Assembly (NCBI GenBank): GCA_008360955.1
Contig: LUCM01006188.1
Location: forward strand, 153,250-217,249
DNA: 64,000 bases
DNA from: Fasciolopsis buskii
Lineage: Eukaryota; Platyhelminthes; Trematoda; Plagiorchiida; Fasciolidae
Direction of reading: 5' to 3'
In this document: positions 26,337 through 38,851 of the stretch, one piece after another
Layout: each line of letters starts with the position of its first letter
Numbering within the stretch: position 1 is the stretch's first letter
Made by a program: the position numbers and the translations under genes
The notes under the pieces: model-generated
The model's database searches: none
What the model saw: only the letters and a program-made list of their open reading frames with translations
What the model was told of the DNA's origin: nothing

Positions 26337-29300
26337 CTTGATGATCTTTGCATTGAAAATCCGCTCCATGGGATGAATATTATGCTATTGATTAATCAGT
26401 AATAAATAAAAACATCTGGCTATTCCTCTCAGTTTGTATTGACAAGGAATTGAATTAACGCTTGGCGATGGGTCATTTATTGTTTTCTTTTTCAGCCAGG
26501 GGAATATTGCACAAATTTTCGTAGGCTGCCGATAGTGAACTTCACCATTGAAGGTCTTCAATCTCCGATCTCCCGCGATTTGCTTTATACGTGTGCACTC
26601 GAGTCTGTCCGTTTGTCGATGGGGAAAGGCTAGGTTAACTCCAGCACTTGGATACTTATGATCTGATGTTTGTGCATTATGAAGAGTCAATGCATGTTAG
26701 TGACACGCCCAAAGATTCAGTCGTTAGATGCTGATTGATTCACAGACTAACCTCGTCGCGGAATTGTTTAAGGCATCTGAAGCCCCTTGTATCGTACGCT
26801 TGTAGCTCAAGTAATATTACCAATAATCTCTAAAGAAACGGACTCGGATCCCACTTCCTACTGTTCCCCATATGATCTGATGGACGTGCGCGCGTACATG
26901 TGCCTGTGTGCGGTATTGCACGTGTGTGATTGGAACTAATACCCATGGTTAACTGATGTGGGCTCACAATCTTAGCATGATATAACGAACCGTCATCAAT
27001 TCAACTCACCGCATTCCGCCTGCGTACATGATCAAATTATTTTCCCTAGTGGACGTTATTATTTCCCCTCAAATGGTGATATGCGAATGGTCGGTAACAA
27101 GGGGGGAACTAATTCTGACGTCCTTGTACTCTTTCGTCTCCGAAGGATATTTATAGCACGAACGAACGCACGCACGGACACACGCACACCGATGACGCCT
27201 TATCCAATCTTGCAGATCCTAAGCTATGACAGTGGACAACAAAAAAAGATCAGCTGCGCTACAGTAATACTCTATTAGAAACAATCGTGCTGGTGTCAGA
27301 ACTCACATGTACGCAAGTGTTTGTTCACGTTTGGGTATGCATTTGTATATTTGCGTATTTGTGGTGTCTTAGATCGCATGTCGCCTGTTTCTGCCCATTC
27401 TTGGAGCTGGAGAACAAAAGTAAATGTTGGTGCAGCGTTAACAATACGCAGCGTAGCCAGCAAGCGAGCGACTTAGCGCCGGAAGTTAATCCAAATGTCC
27501 GCTCCTATAACCATATGTGCATGAGTGCAAGCGGAAGCGACGTGCACGCATGCACAAACCTACAAATCGATTCCTATGTTTGGATCAGCAACTGCAGGTG
27601 TGCGTGCAGGAATGGAAATAGACCATTTTCGAACCGGTTTCTCATCCCATGTCTGCAATTTCGGCAATTTATTTCCAACTTCCTGACTCTAAGACAGGCA
27701 AGCATGTCGACTGTTAAGCATCCGCATGCACACAAATAGAGATAAAGATGAACACTGAACCCTGGTGTCCAACTTGTAACTCTTGGAGCCCATCTTTGTG
27801 CGAGTACCTTTTGGTCAGATGCCTGCACATCGAGGTGCTTCCTGTTACCGTGTGTATGTGTGCATTGGTGCGCACTCGCCCATGTCCCGGTGGGTGCAAG
27901 AGTTTAGATGCCCTCTGCCTCTGGTTCACCTCGGGATCGGTTAACCCAGAAATAACAGTAGGCAAGAGTGCTGAAAATAGTTGTTCGCTCTAGGTAACTG
28001 TCTATTGCGCCTCGTTTTTTCTTGCCGTTATACCCGTCCATGTACAATGAACCTCTCAAATCTTGGAAAAAATGTCCGGACCTTCTTAAGCCCATTTAAA
28101 CTACCTTTTGCAGAGTACTGCTTTCATATTTGTCAGTAGTAAATCGACAAACCAAACCACTCGGGCCTACAACGCTCCGTTTAATTACCTAGGTCTTATT
28201 CTTTGTGTACAAGCAGAATTCCTGTCAATAAGAATTGCCGTGAATCCAAGCTTAGAAAACGGATGAATACAATGTACAATTAGTTTCTTGGAAGTTCACA
28301 AAGATTTGATCCAGTTTATGAATCCAGCGGTCAAGATTGTTTGCCATAAGACTTACTGAATGAGGTAACAATTTTTCGTCACCAAAATCAATATCAATCC
28401 CGTCAACTTACGTGTAACAGCCGACAAGTTGGATCAGTGATCATAGCTTCAGAATGAAGAGTACGATCCACATGGAGCATCTAAGATAACTCACAAGTAT
28501 CTCAAATCCCGCTGCAAACTGTTTCGAATATTACGACTCATCCATCGAATCAGATATTGCAGTCAATTAAATGCCAATCGACGCGAAACGTAAGTTCGTC
28601 TTGATGTGTTCAAAAATAAACTGACTGATTCCATCGTCTCAGCTGGAGTGCTTGCTGCATGTCCCAGCAACAGGTGATACTCCACCTTCAATCAGAGGTT
28701 AACTAAATGACAATTCTGCAATGCACCGTCGCGCACCAAGTCGTTCGTTATCCGTTCCAGCAACGAAACGTTGCACAAAGGCAATTCACTGTCGATTTTT
28801 CGGTTCCACTTGTGGATTATGCGTCATCGCGATCAGTTCATCAAGTACGCCGAAGCGCATACTAATGCTTCATTTTTGTTCTCTTTACAATGCGGTCAGT
28901 AGGCTTGCGTTCAAGGCAACTTTCGTTGGCAAGAACTGTGCTAACGCGCAAAATCAAGGCCCAAGAAATTCAGCCGGACTCTCGGCGTGAATGAACCGCT
29001 TGTCAGTTTGCTACTGACCGGTTTGGGAATAGACCGGTGCGAAGTGTAGTATAAACAGGCTTAGAAAATCCACAACGTTGTCTCGACCGTAGACTGCTGA
29101 TGCATATGCATTTGGATGTCTTTACCGATTTTCCGATCCAAGTAGTCATCATGCTACTGATACTAATCTTCTCGGATTTGGACCGAGGGACCCTTTTTCC
29201 GATTGTATTTTATGGGTAGGTGAATTTCTCATTCCAAATAAGAAAATCATCCCGTACGAGAAAAGTGACGTGGACGAGCTGAGCTGGCAAATTATCTGTT

Positions 29301-31215
29301 TAAAATGTGTTCCTAAAGCCTAAAGGAATGCAGATAAAACTCTTCATCTCTGGTGGATCATCTTCGAGAACGATATTCATTAGTACTTTTTCTAATTGCA
29401 CTTGCTTAAAACTGTGTAGTGATGACACGTCACTTGCTGTATCCAAATCAATATGTCGGTGTGGAACTGTGGATTTTAATGCAAACTATCGGAAAATATT
29501 CGTTGAATTTCATTTAATTATTGAACACTTCCATATCCGACCGTTTCCGCATAAAAATTTGTCTTTCCAGTTTTAGCGCGTAGCATTTCCTTAACAGATA
29601 GCTGGGTGCACGTGTTTCATTCACCCCAGTCGAATTCACATGAAAAACACCGCTACCTGATTTCACTTTGCCCATTGGGTTCAACTGAAAAGTCCTACTG
29701 TCGATCCAACACGATCTGTTGTTGTGAGTTGGTGCTCGGTCGAATGATATTCTGTTTTAAAAGTTTGCATTTTACTCCGAGCGCCTGGTATTGCAACTCT
29801 GTAAGGGTTACCCCAAACGATGAGTGTCTTCGGCATAGGGTTTCTCGGGACTGCTCCAGAAGGATCAGGCAGTCGACCGTGGGATCCGATCCAGCGAGAT
29901 GTCAGAAAAGAGTTATCCATTTTGAATCAATGGTTGTGTGCATGGGTGGTGAGCCCTTTGTGAACCATGACTGTGATTCGGGAGCAGTTTTCGATCTAGA
30001 ATAAAATCGAAAACCTTGGACCACGTGTTTCGTTTCTGATGGCTGTCGTCAGCAAGCCGACAGAACCGGTCCACGAACCACCGTTGTGATTCATAAGTAG
30101 CCTCACCCTCTATGTTCACTTCTATCGATTCTAGTGTGAAAACCAATATCGAAGAGTACAATTGTAAGGACGATTGGACAGTAAATTACCTAGTACGTGC
30201 ACTTGATGGGCGGCAGTAACCAAGAAACCTGTTGTGTGCTGCTGGAGAAATTTTCTCCCCTCACCGTGTAGGATTATCCATTATCCATTACTTGCAATTT
30301 CAAGATTTTAATCATCCCCTTCCTCACTCTGCCATGTAAACGTCATCAAGACTCCAAAAGAGGTACCCCCCCTTGATCAAGGAGATTGACTGATTTTGAA
30401 AATTCGGTCTTTCGGCCGCGTTTAGAAGGAAAAAACTGCTGTTTGTATACTTCTTCCGATCGACTTGAACGGAGGAATGATTTGGTTAAACATCATCTCA
30501 ACGTTGAGGGCATGCGGTCTGATTAGCTTTAAGGAGTAGCAACATGTTCCAGATATGAAAGCCCCCTACCCGGACCAGATTCCGGTCCACCAATAGATAC
30601 GATTCGCGTATAGACCAGCTGATGTTGAGTAAAGGTTCTCTTCCTACGTCGTGTCGAGAATTTCACTGTTGCTTGTCTTCTGCCAAATAATCTCCCCAAC
30701 TGTACAGCATTGTTTCATTTAGTCGCAGTCACCCGCGTGAATTGTCTTCAGACTTCATTTTATAACGGTGTGCGGAGTGTATATTCGGTTACTGTTTGCA
30801 TGCAAATCTTATTATCTATGGAGGTCTTTCTTGGTCTTTTGAAGTGCCAACGCAAAAGCTTAGAGGTGACCAAAAGCCAGGGGAAGGCGTTAAAGGATAT
30901 TGCCAAGTGTTCAAATCAAGCAAATGAATGCACCTTTGGTCACTGTGGACAGCTGGCTGTTTGGCTTTATTAATAGGTGTTTCATCCACAATCAGCGTTC
31001 CATTTGCCCTTAAAAGCTATAGGAACGGTGCCATTTTATTTGGATTGTTAATTAGTCTCATATACCGTTAAAACCCTGTTTAGCTGTCTGAATTTTTAAT
31101 GCACTATGATGTGCGTGATTTACAGTTACTGCGAAGTTGCTGGTTGCCAACAGCTCTTGCGAAGTCAGTGAGGCAGATAATGTAAGTTAACCTTTGTATT
31201 ATTTTTCGTCCGATT
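25608..31215. other. No gene recognised; one AT tract
   Basis: Open frames of 83-150 codons on both strands at 27.3-28.0 kb and 79-132 codons at 29.6-30.0 kb overlap one another and show no family motif. An (AT)n tract is at 26308-26336. No RNA gene is recognised. Confidence 0.45.
26308..26336. repeat. (AT)n microsatellite
   Basis: Uninterrupted TA alternation of about 29 bases. Confidence 0.95.
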
Positions 31216-31300
31216 CCGGGATGGCCAAACAGTCAACATTGTCGGGTTTTTATCCGAAAGTTCCGAGTTCGAATCTGCCGGCCGCTTGACAAGTTCCTGA
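31216..31300 (+). mobile_element. tRNA-like SINE head
   Basis: An A-box-like GATGGCCAAACAG starts at about 31220 and a B-box-like GAGTTCGAATC lies at 31265-31275, at tRNA-like spacing. The A box is degraded (CAAACAG in place of GAGTGG-like sequence). It resembles the SINE heads at 9.08 and 25.6 kb. The body probably continues to about 31.37 kb, but I cannot place its end. Confidence 0.55.
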
Positions 31301-33622
31301 GTTTGTATTGTTCACTTAATGGTGACTTATTTTCTGAAAGTTGCGCATGCTAACGCATCATTAACTATGGACGGGCAAGATAAAAATGTCCATTGGATGC
31401 GTCGATCGTTGCACAGTAACCGATATCCTCTGCTGGTTTCAATCAAACCGGATAGCCTGTCACTAGGATGTTAGGTTAATCATAATTTCCCATTCCGGTT
31501 ATAATTTTGACCTGTAATTCAGATAGCATGATAATCACTCTCGGTTGATGAAGGCAAATATATATGAGGTGAATCATTCAACGCTAGTTAATGGTCAGTC
31601 ACTGGCAGAGGTTCAGAATTCGTTCTGTAAACACTCATTTGCCAGAGACTGCGCCTTTTCTCATTCCGTTTTCGCATTTATTTGCGCGGGGAATTTCATT
31701 TTTACATGGAATTATGCCAGGATTTGGCCATTAAATCAAGGTCAGGTCGTTCAGTTCAGTCGGGAAATATACCGTTCCCAAGTAGTACAGGACCCATTAA
31801 ATCAAGTTTGGTAGTATTTCGATGTTATTTATTTTCATTTGTCGGATCACCTTTATCAGCGTGAGCAGTAAGACACCAAGTGTTACGGAAAATTGGTGGT
31901 TATATGTTGCTGTCGTCCAATTCACCATTAGGAAGCTGCGGAAACATTGCACAACAACCTCAACCACCTTGTTAGTAATCATCTATGGTGGATTTCCATC
32001 GTGCTCGAATCGGGACTTAAGCTTGAGGTGAACGATTGCGAGTCGAGCGTCATAACCCTTAGACCGCTCAGGCTGGCCCTGAATGGTTTACAGAACCAAG
32101 CTGGATGATACTACATCCATCCGTTTGGTACACGTACTGATCGTTGGCACACAGCAATGGACCAGTCTCCCGAAAGATTGCTCGCGGTAACTAATGCGTC
32201 CAGTGTTTGCCAAATTTTAAATAATACTAGTGTTCAAACTTGCACACTGCACACCATAATGGCTAATAAATTAATACTTTAACACTGCACATTGCCATTT
32301 ATTCAATCGCGTTTTGTTTTGTTAAAATGGTAAACATGCAATCGAATGATGAGGTGTTCACAAACAATTGCCTAATTCCGTTTGACGTTACGAGTGGAAT
32401 AAATGATATTTTACTTAGTAATAACAATAGTTAGGCGTGAATGTCTCTTTGCCCGAATTTCTAGTCGTCCAACTTATCGAGTTCAACCATTCAAATCATC
32501 GATACGCGAAGATAGTTGTATACAAATTGAAACCTCGTTCTCCTCTCAAGATATCAGTGCAGTTCCCAAACCCTGTTAGAACGCGTGTAGCAGTTACCCA
32601 TATTTTGATTTGTCGACTCTGTGTGCCTATGTGTGTGTGCGCGCGCGCATAATTTCATCCCTGCTTAGAACGTGTCAAAATAATGGAATTTATAACAACT
32701 ACCGAATCGTGTACGAAATCTCTCCAGATCACCCGCGTATTCTCCGTGGAGCCAGCCCTTTGTAGTCCACATCCTCGTGTCCCAGTTGGTGTAATACCTG
32801 ATTGTTTTTGTAGTTCCTATGTAAGCGTAAGGCCTTTACAAATTTCACAATAAAATGGAATATGAATTGGATATGTTCCAACACCCTATGTGATGCAGCT
32901 TTGTTGCTGACCTTTTTTAGTCGACCGAATTACTATCTACTTTTCTCTCTCGCTAATAGGACTGTGTCAAAATGCATTGGATAGGGCAATCTTCTTGTCG
33001 GTTTGTGCATGTGCACGCCACAATATTTACAAACACTGTCATTCTTCCACTCGGCGCACGTGTGCTAATCAGCTTAATCAGCTCATCAGATTTGTTTGGT
33101 TACATATGTTGGCACGGAGATGCACTCGCTAACTCTGCTCACTCAGGGCCTGCTCACTTCGTGGATTTGGGAGAGGGGAAGGGTAACATGTGTTTAGATT
33201 GTTTTTTTCTTCACTTTGATCCCTAATAAATACTTGCATCGCCTGATGACTACTTCTGCAGGCGCCTGTGTTCCACAGTTATCTTGGGATACTACCAGTT
33301 GATATATATACTATAAAAGAAGAACTCCATGTGCGATCAAGACGAATCAGCAGCCACGACTACCCAATGCAGCGTGATTTCCGGCAATAAGAAATTGGAA
33401 TAGCCCACGCGTAGTGCAAGTTCCCTTGTTCATCTGTCTGCTGCCTTTATTTTGCACTCCTTTCCGATTTTTTGCCTGTGATTAAATCATCTGTAAATCA
33501 TCCTCCTGATTGGTTCACTTCTATTTCTTTTGACATGCATTTTTGTTGCTCCTTTTTTTCATTCTTTTTCCGCCAAACATGCGATTTCTCATCCTTCTCA
33601 TTGCCTAATCTTGTTCCATCAG
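31301..33622. other. Likely gene A upstream intron or flank
   Basis: No exon can be assigned with confidence, although gene A must have exons upstream of 33623. A TATAAAAG motif occurs at 33312-33319, but no start codon downstream joins the gene A frame cleanly. A 22-base alternating purine/pyrimidine tract lies at 32629-32650. Confidence 0.4.
32629..32650. repeat. Alternating (TG)(CG) tract
   Basis: ATGTGTGTGTGCGCGCGCGCAT apart from its outermost bases: strict purine/pyrimidine alternation with a CG core. Such sequence can adopt left-handed Z-DNA under supercoiling; that is known chemistry, not evidence of function here. Confidence 0.8.
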
Positions 33623-33668
33623 ATTCAACCACCTGAACGGCCTTTATTATCCCAGGCAGAAAAGAGCG
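33623..33668 (+). CDS. Gene A, internal exon (46 bases)
   Basis: A pyrimidine-rich acceptor (TTGTTCCATCAG) and a consensus donor (GCG|GTAAGTTT) bound an open frame reading IQPPERPLLSQAEKS plus one base. It enters in phase 0 and leaves in phase 1. The leftover G joins GT of the next exon at 37343 to make Gly, giving AEKSGDGLHRTDS across the junction. Upstream exons, including the start codon, are not identified. The intron that follows (33669-37342) contains the RTE retrotransposon. I do not recognise the product. It is a small exon, and its reality rests on good borders plus frame continuity with four later exons. Confidence 0.55.
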
Positions 33669-33743
33669 GTAAGTTTGCGGTGAACAGTTTGTTTGCCTGT
33701 TTACTTGAATGATTGACCTAGCAGTACCCGTCCATCAATCGCC

Positions 33744-36700
33744 ATGAGTTACACACCAACATATAATTCCATACTGCATTGGTCGTCGCGCACGACAGTC
33801 AGGACCGCGCTGCCCATTGCATCGAGCGGGGTGGGTAGTGATAAGTATTTTACTACTCAGAGTTCCCTCTCTTTTATTCAACTTGTATCTTCAGTCCTCA
33901 ACCCAATGTCTTTGCCCGCTCTGCGTATCCATAGTATCCCTACTGGTAACATACCAGTTACTCACAACGGTTCATTGTCAAATAGTTTAGCAGGAGGTTT
34001 CCAGTCTTGCAGCTCACATTTTCTCAAGCCTCGTCAGCTTCTGCATCTGGGTTCCTTCAATGTGCGCACTTTAATGCAGGCTGACCAACAGGTGTGTTTG
34101 GCTCACTTTCGACTGATGTCTGCTGCGTGAGTGAAACAGAAATTCAGGATTCGAGTAAAGTAACTCAACTAACTGCGCCAAATGTCTCATCAAGGTATTT
34201 CCTGCAGACTTCAGGAGACGGATCGGTTCAAGCTGTGGATCAATATGATGTAGGAATAGTCTTAAGTGAGAAGCCTGAAGCAGCCCTCTTAGACTGGATC
34301 TCAGTCAACAGTCGCTTGTGCGCCGTGAGACTGCAGGTATCAGTCGGCGTCCGGAAGGATAGTAGCATTAGGTGCAGTTTATTTGTCATCTCGACATACG
34401 CTCCAACAGACTGCAACACTTACATGCAGAAAGACGAATTTTATGATGATCTCGCCACTCTTGTTCGGAAGAGCAAACGCCCTGACATTGTAGTGGTGGC
34501 AGGTGATTTTAATGCACAAGTTGGAAAACTTAGTGCATCGGAGTGCTGTTTAGGCGAGCGATGCGTCTTGCCTGCACAGCGAACAGATAACGGGAAAGAC
34601 TTCTCCAATTCTGTGCAGATAAGCATTTATTCCTATCTAGTACGAATTTCCGACACGGTTCGTGTCGTACTGCGACATGGCGCTCTAACTCGACAGATGG
34701 TCTGAGTCAGATCGACCATATTGCAGTAAGCTACCGCTGCTGCGGTTCTGTCCAGAACTGTAGATCATACTGGACCACGTACATCAAGTCGGACCATGCG
34801 TTAGTTTTAATGCGACTTTTGCCGCAGGTCACAAACCCGATTGGCTGTCGAACGTCTGTGTGATTCGGCACTTTGCAACAGCTATAGGCAGAAACTGTTC
34901 GAGGAACTAAGAACTCCGACGAGCAGCAATGTAAACGCGCAGTGGAATCAAATTAAGCAGGCAATGCATTTGACAGCAGATTTCGCCTGTGGTACTAGAT
35001 CTAGCGTTCATCAAAGACACTGGATCTCGCAAGGGTCGCTGGGTCTAATGGAGCAAAAACACTAGCTGCCTAACTGCAAGGAAGTGAATAAGGTGCGTCG
35101 ACAGTTGCAGCGTTAGTTGACGATAAGCCTCCCAACGGAAGTGGAATTACAGTCGAATATTCAACTTCTGAAGGGGGGAAAAGCAGCCGGCCCCGACAAA
35201 CTTCCCCCAGTTCTTTTCAAATTGGGTTGAGAAGCTCTGATGAGGTCACTTACCTCCTTGCTTCATGATACTTAGAACGAGGAGTGCATTCCATTGTCGT
35301 GGGGTGAGTCACTGATTATACCTATCTTTAAGAAGGGTACACGGAGTGACTGCGGCAATCATCGTGGGATTAGTTTAATTCCGATAGTTACTAAGGTGTT
35401 AGCTTCGATAATGCTGCGCCGTTTGACACCGATTCGCGAGAGTAATATCCGCGAACAACAGGCCAGATTTTGGCCAGGTCGAGGTTGCATCGACCAAATA
35501 TTCACTCTTCGACAGATACTCGAAACACGCCACACGCACCGGCCCCCTACGATCGTAGTCTTCCTCGACTTGAAAGGTGCTTTCGACTCCGTGGATCGAC
35601 CAGCGCTAACCAGTGATCTCCGCCGGAAGGGTATGCCAACGAAGTTCCTGAACCTGTTGAGAGCACTGCACTCGCATACCTATGATCGCGTTAGGGTATA
35701 CGGTGAACTGTCAAGTTCATTCGAAACGACTAGTGGTGTTCGACAAGGGTATCCCATCTCTCCATTCCTGTTCACCTTCGTCATGGACGAGGTGATGGAA
35801 GATGCTTTAGGAAGCTGTGTGATCTAGATTACGCAGACGACGTTGTGTGCCTGTTCGAATCCGTAGACCATGCACAGCGTGCACCAGATGAACTCTCGAG
35901 ATCGGCTGCTCAGTTTGGCATGTGCTTTGCACCTTCAAAGTGAAAAGTGCCGTTACAAGACTGGACAACAGCAGAGTCGAACTTGGTGCTCAGCAAAGAG
36001 GAACTCACAATTGTGGACTGTTTTATTTGCCTTGGTAGCTGCGTGTCGAACGATGGTAGCTCGGGAGTGGAGGTAAACACTCGTATATTGAGGGCTAGAG
36101 CAGCTTATGCTGGACTGAGGCATCTGTGGCTTCAGCCTTTTATTTCACTGAAGTTGAAAGTTGTGTGTACTGTGCCGCAGTGCGCTCAGTTGTGTTGTAC
36201 GGTTGCGAGATATGGAGTATTCGTGTGGGAGATGTTCGTCGGTTGGAGGGTTTTGACCACCGATGTTTACGTAGTATGGCTAGAATTGGATGGAGTGATC
36301 GGGTGAGTGAAGTGGAGCTCAGGAACCTAATACTAGATGTTGGCTCTCAGAATACCTTATATCAGCATGTGAAACTTAGTAGACTGTGCTGGTTGGGTCA
36401 CGTATTGCGTATGGCGAACACTCGTCTACCATGTCGTGCCCAATTTTGCCTTCCTCCCATGAAGTGGAGGCAGCCATGTGGAAGTCAACGGATGACGTGA
36501 CAACGCGGGGTGAGAAAATGTACAGCCAACTTAGGTAAAGTAGGTGTCTCACGTCTTCGTGGTTGGGGTTCGCAAGACCCGTCAACTAGCTGACTGGAGA
36601 CACTGAAGTATATGGCAGTAAATCGTGAACAGTGACGATCGTGTTGTCATCTATCAAACCAGAATGGTTGAAAGAACATGGGCATTTGTACAGTCAGACT

Positions 36701-36835
36701 GTGTTTCGTGTGTTGCCTACAGCAGCCTTTTATCTTCCCCCACCTGTGTAGGTTCACTCCCTGTTCCCCTTGGATATTTAACCTTGGGGAAAAGGCAGCG
36801 GTCAATGAAACTTGTTTTGCTGTTTAGCGCTGAGC

Positions 36836-36869
<34 letters not shown>
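33744..36869 (+). mobile_element. RTE-clade non-LTR retrotransposon, frame-broken
   Basis: An apurinic-type endonuclease domain begins near 34050 (GSFNVRTL), continues with GDFNAQVGK near 34503 and ends with SDHALV near 34790. The reverse transcriptase follows: AAGPDKLPP near 35190, IPIFKKGTRSDCGNHRGISL near 35320, FLDLKGAFDSVDR near 35560, SGVRQGYPISPFLF near 35735 and YADDVVC at 35830. A distal RLCWLGHVLRM block lies near 36385. The element ends in (GAT)n at 36836-36869; short tandem-repeat tails of this type mark the RTE clade. Frameshifts (for example near 34100, 34680 and 36150) and in-frame stops (about 35229 and 35274) disrupt it, although the catalytic Asp codons remain. It sits in sense orientation inside a gene A intron. 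The 5' end and any target duplication are not resolved. Confidence 0.88.
36836..36869 (+). repeat. (GAT)n tail of the RTE element
   Basis: About eleven GAT/TGA units directly follow the last retrotransposon coding sequence. This is the expected 3' terminus of an RTE-type insertion and marks its boundary; gene A intron sequence resumes at about 36870. Confidence 0.9.
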
Positions 36870-37342
36870 GTGTTTCTACCGCTGTTTCCTTCAAATCCAT
36901 ATAACTAGCGGACGATTCATCCAGCTGGATGCATCTGATGGAATTTATCGTGTACAGTTACTGCAAAATGTGTCTTAAACGACCCTGGACCATTTGGTGT
37001 TGCCATTTCTTGCCTCAGAATTACCCAATATTCTTGCCGTCATTCCAACTTTGAGAGCTTAATTATACTACTTGGCAAAGGTCTGAGTACTTCGCATTGT
37101 TGCTTGACGTGTGTTTATCATGTCTCTGGTTTCAGTCGTATTTGAACTAATCCACGGGCACTATGCCCATTTTTTAATGACGTGTGTTCTATACCACTGG
37201 AACATTGCCAAACTTGGTTTTGCTAGGTCCTACCAAATTCAAGTTAACGGATTAGCACAAAAGATCCTGTTAGCTTTTCTTTTCCGGCCCTCGTGTTTTC
37301 ATCCTCCTTCGTTATCTTGAAATATACTCTTTTATTATGCAG

Positions 37343-37933
37343 GTGACGGATTGCATCGAACAGACAGCCTGATCAAACGGTCCAATGTAATTGGGGCGGA
37401 CGAGAGCGCAGGATCAGGTCAGCGCATTCTACTCCCCTACCCGGATTACCCGGAATTCGACATAAGCCAGGACGATTCCGCAGCGATCGGCGGTCATTCA
37501 TCTTCATCTTCCCGAAGTCATTCGCTGGCCAGTCGACTTCGGAGCTCGCGTTTGCTCGGTTCTGGAATGTTAAAGCCCGGTCGGCGTGGTGGCGTCGGGG
37601 ACGAAGTGGTTGGGAGCACGAACTCGTTAGCTTTGCTCGGTCCGTCGCGTCAACTAGCTGGTGTTGTGGCCAGCATGAGCACATTGCCTTCGGATGCTGG
37701 AACCTCCCCGAGTAGCGCAGCTGCACTAGCCTCGGCTGTGGCTGTCGCCGGCGCGACTGGTAGTTGGCAACAACCCCGCTCATTAGCCGCTGCAGATCAG
37801 ATCTCCTCACAAACCGGGGTCGAAACACCGGGGTCAAACGTAACCGTAAAAACAACCAATAGACCACGAGAACTCATTCACGAAACAGATCCTCCAGTGC
37901 GTTACGTCCCGCCAGCAGCATCTGTCGCTGCAG
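37343..37933 (+). CDS. Gene A, large internal exon (591 bases)
   Basis: Acceptor TTATTATGCAG and donor GCTGCAG|GTGAGT bound 197 codons, symmetric phase 1 to phase 1. The protein segment opens with GDGLHRTDSLIKRSNVIGAD, then LPYPDYPEFDISQDD, a Ser/Arg run (HSSSSSRSHSLASRLRSSR), a Gly/Arg patch (KPGRRGG), Ala-rich sequence (AAALASAVAVAG), and RPRELIHETDPPVRYVPPA near its end. Composition is low-complexity and probably disordered, with possible phosphorylation sites; no domain is recognised. It is clearly richer in G+C than the surrounding introns, as expected for coding sequence. The frame stays open 425 bases past the donor, to a stop at 38356-38358, so an intron-retaining form is possible. 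Product unknown; not enough is visible to call a family. Confidence 0.68.
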
Positions 37934-38743
37934 GTGAGTGTATGGTGTTGGCTGTTATTTCATTGACTACTCAGGTCGCGCACTTAAGCGTCTTTTCTGT
38001 GAATCCTTTTCTGCTTAAGCCCAATACAACGCCAGTGAAATCGAGAGGATTTGTTTGTCAAATAAAAGCAAAACTTTACGATCTCACTGTCTTGGTCTTG
38101 AAGGGAGTCGTGGTTAGCTGTAGGGTGGCGAATGAGAAAGTGATGGGCAGCAGAAGTTACTGTCTACTAACCGATTGGTTCCCGTCGTTGACAACGCTTG
38201 ATCACTTTAGAGGCAAGTCAGATGGACGTAAAACAAGCATTGGTTTCATTGTTTGCAGTGATAAGTTGGGCGTTGATGATGATGAACTGAATGAGACGGC
38301 GAGACCAACTCTTACCATAACATTGGAAGGCAATGACAAAATAAACTTGGTCTTCTAATGTACAAAAAATCATTCAGAAAAGTCAACCGTTTGTCAGCTA
38401 CAGATAAACGTACACACTGGGTTCATTATTTTCGTCGTTGCTGAGATAGTGGAAATTTCTAACACATTCTTATTGAAAGTTTATACAAATTGTCTCAGAG
38501 CTCAGCGCAATACTCATTACGCTGTGAAAATTAGCGCTAAGGATGCTAATAGATCTGTTTTTTCGAACTTTTATCCTCTGATTCATGTTTTCGGTTGTCC
38601 GTTTCACGTGCTCGTATGAACTGAGCCAAATAAATGTATAATTTATATGTCTGGCCTCTTGGAAGCGGACATACGGTTTCAATGCACTATTCACTTTTAC
38701 AAAATAAATTTTCACTCTATCCCTGTTCATCTTATGGCAACAG

Positions 38744-38851
38744 AACTACCTGGTACGTATACCGCCATCAGCCAGCCACGCAGATCTGAGGCGTCAAATC
38801 TTGGTTTATTCAAACTGTTTCGTCACAGGAAAAAGCGCTTCCGTTCTGTCG
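38744..38851 (+). CDS. Gene A, internal exon (108 bases)
   Basis: Acceptor (TGTTCATCTTATGGCAACAG) and consensus donor (TGTCG|GTAAGTCAG) bound 36 codons, again phase 1 to phase 1. The frame carried from 37933 (G plus AA gives Glu) reads ELPGTYTAISQPRRSEASNL and then a strongly basic amphipathic stretch, GLFKLFRHRKKRFRSV. That basic stretch could bind membrane phospholipid or act as a nuclear-localisation signal; this is inference from charge only. The exact three-base multiple and phase symmetry mean it could be skipped without breaking the frame. Confidence 0.6.

Noticed and set aside
9478..29040. ATAGACCGGTG occurring near 9.48, 16.27 and 29.03 kb
   Set aside because: Flanking sequence is unrelated at all three sites, so a shared element cannot be supported.
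33312..33331. TATAAAAG as the gene A promoter with ATG at 33329
   Set aside because: The ATG is only about 10 bases past the TATA motif, upstream of where transcription would start, and its reading frame needs a poor donor to reach the next exon.
37373..37867. Minus-strand 164-codon frame
   Set aside because: Antisense shadow of the 591-base gene A exon, which has acceptor, donor and phase agreement with its neighbours.
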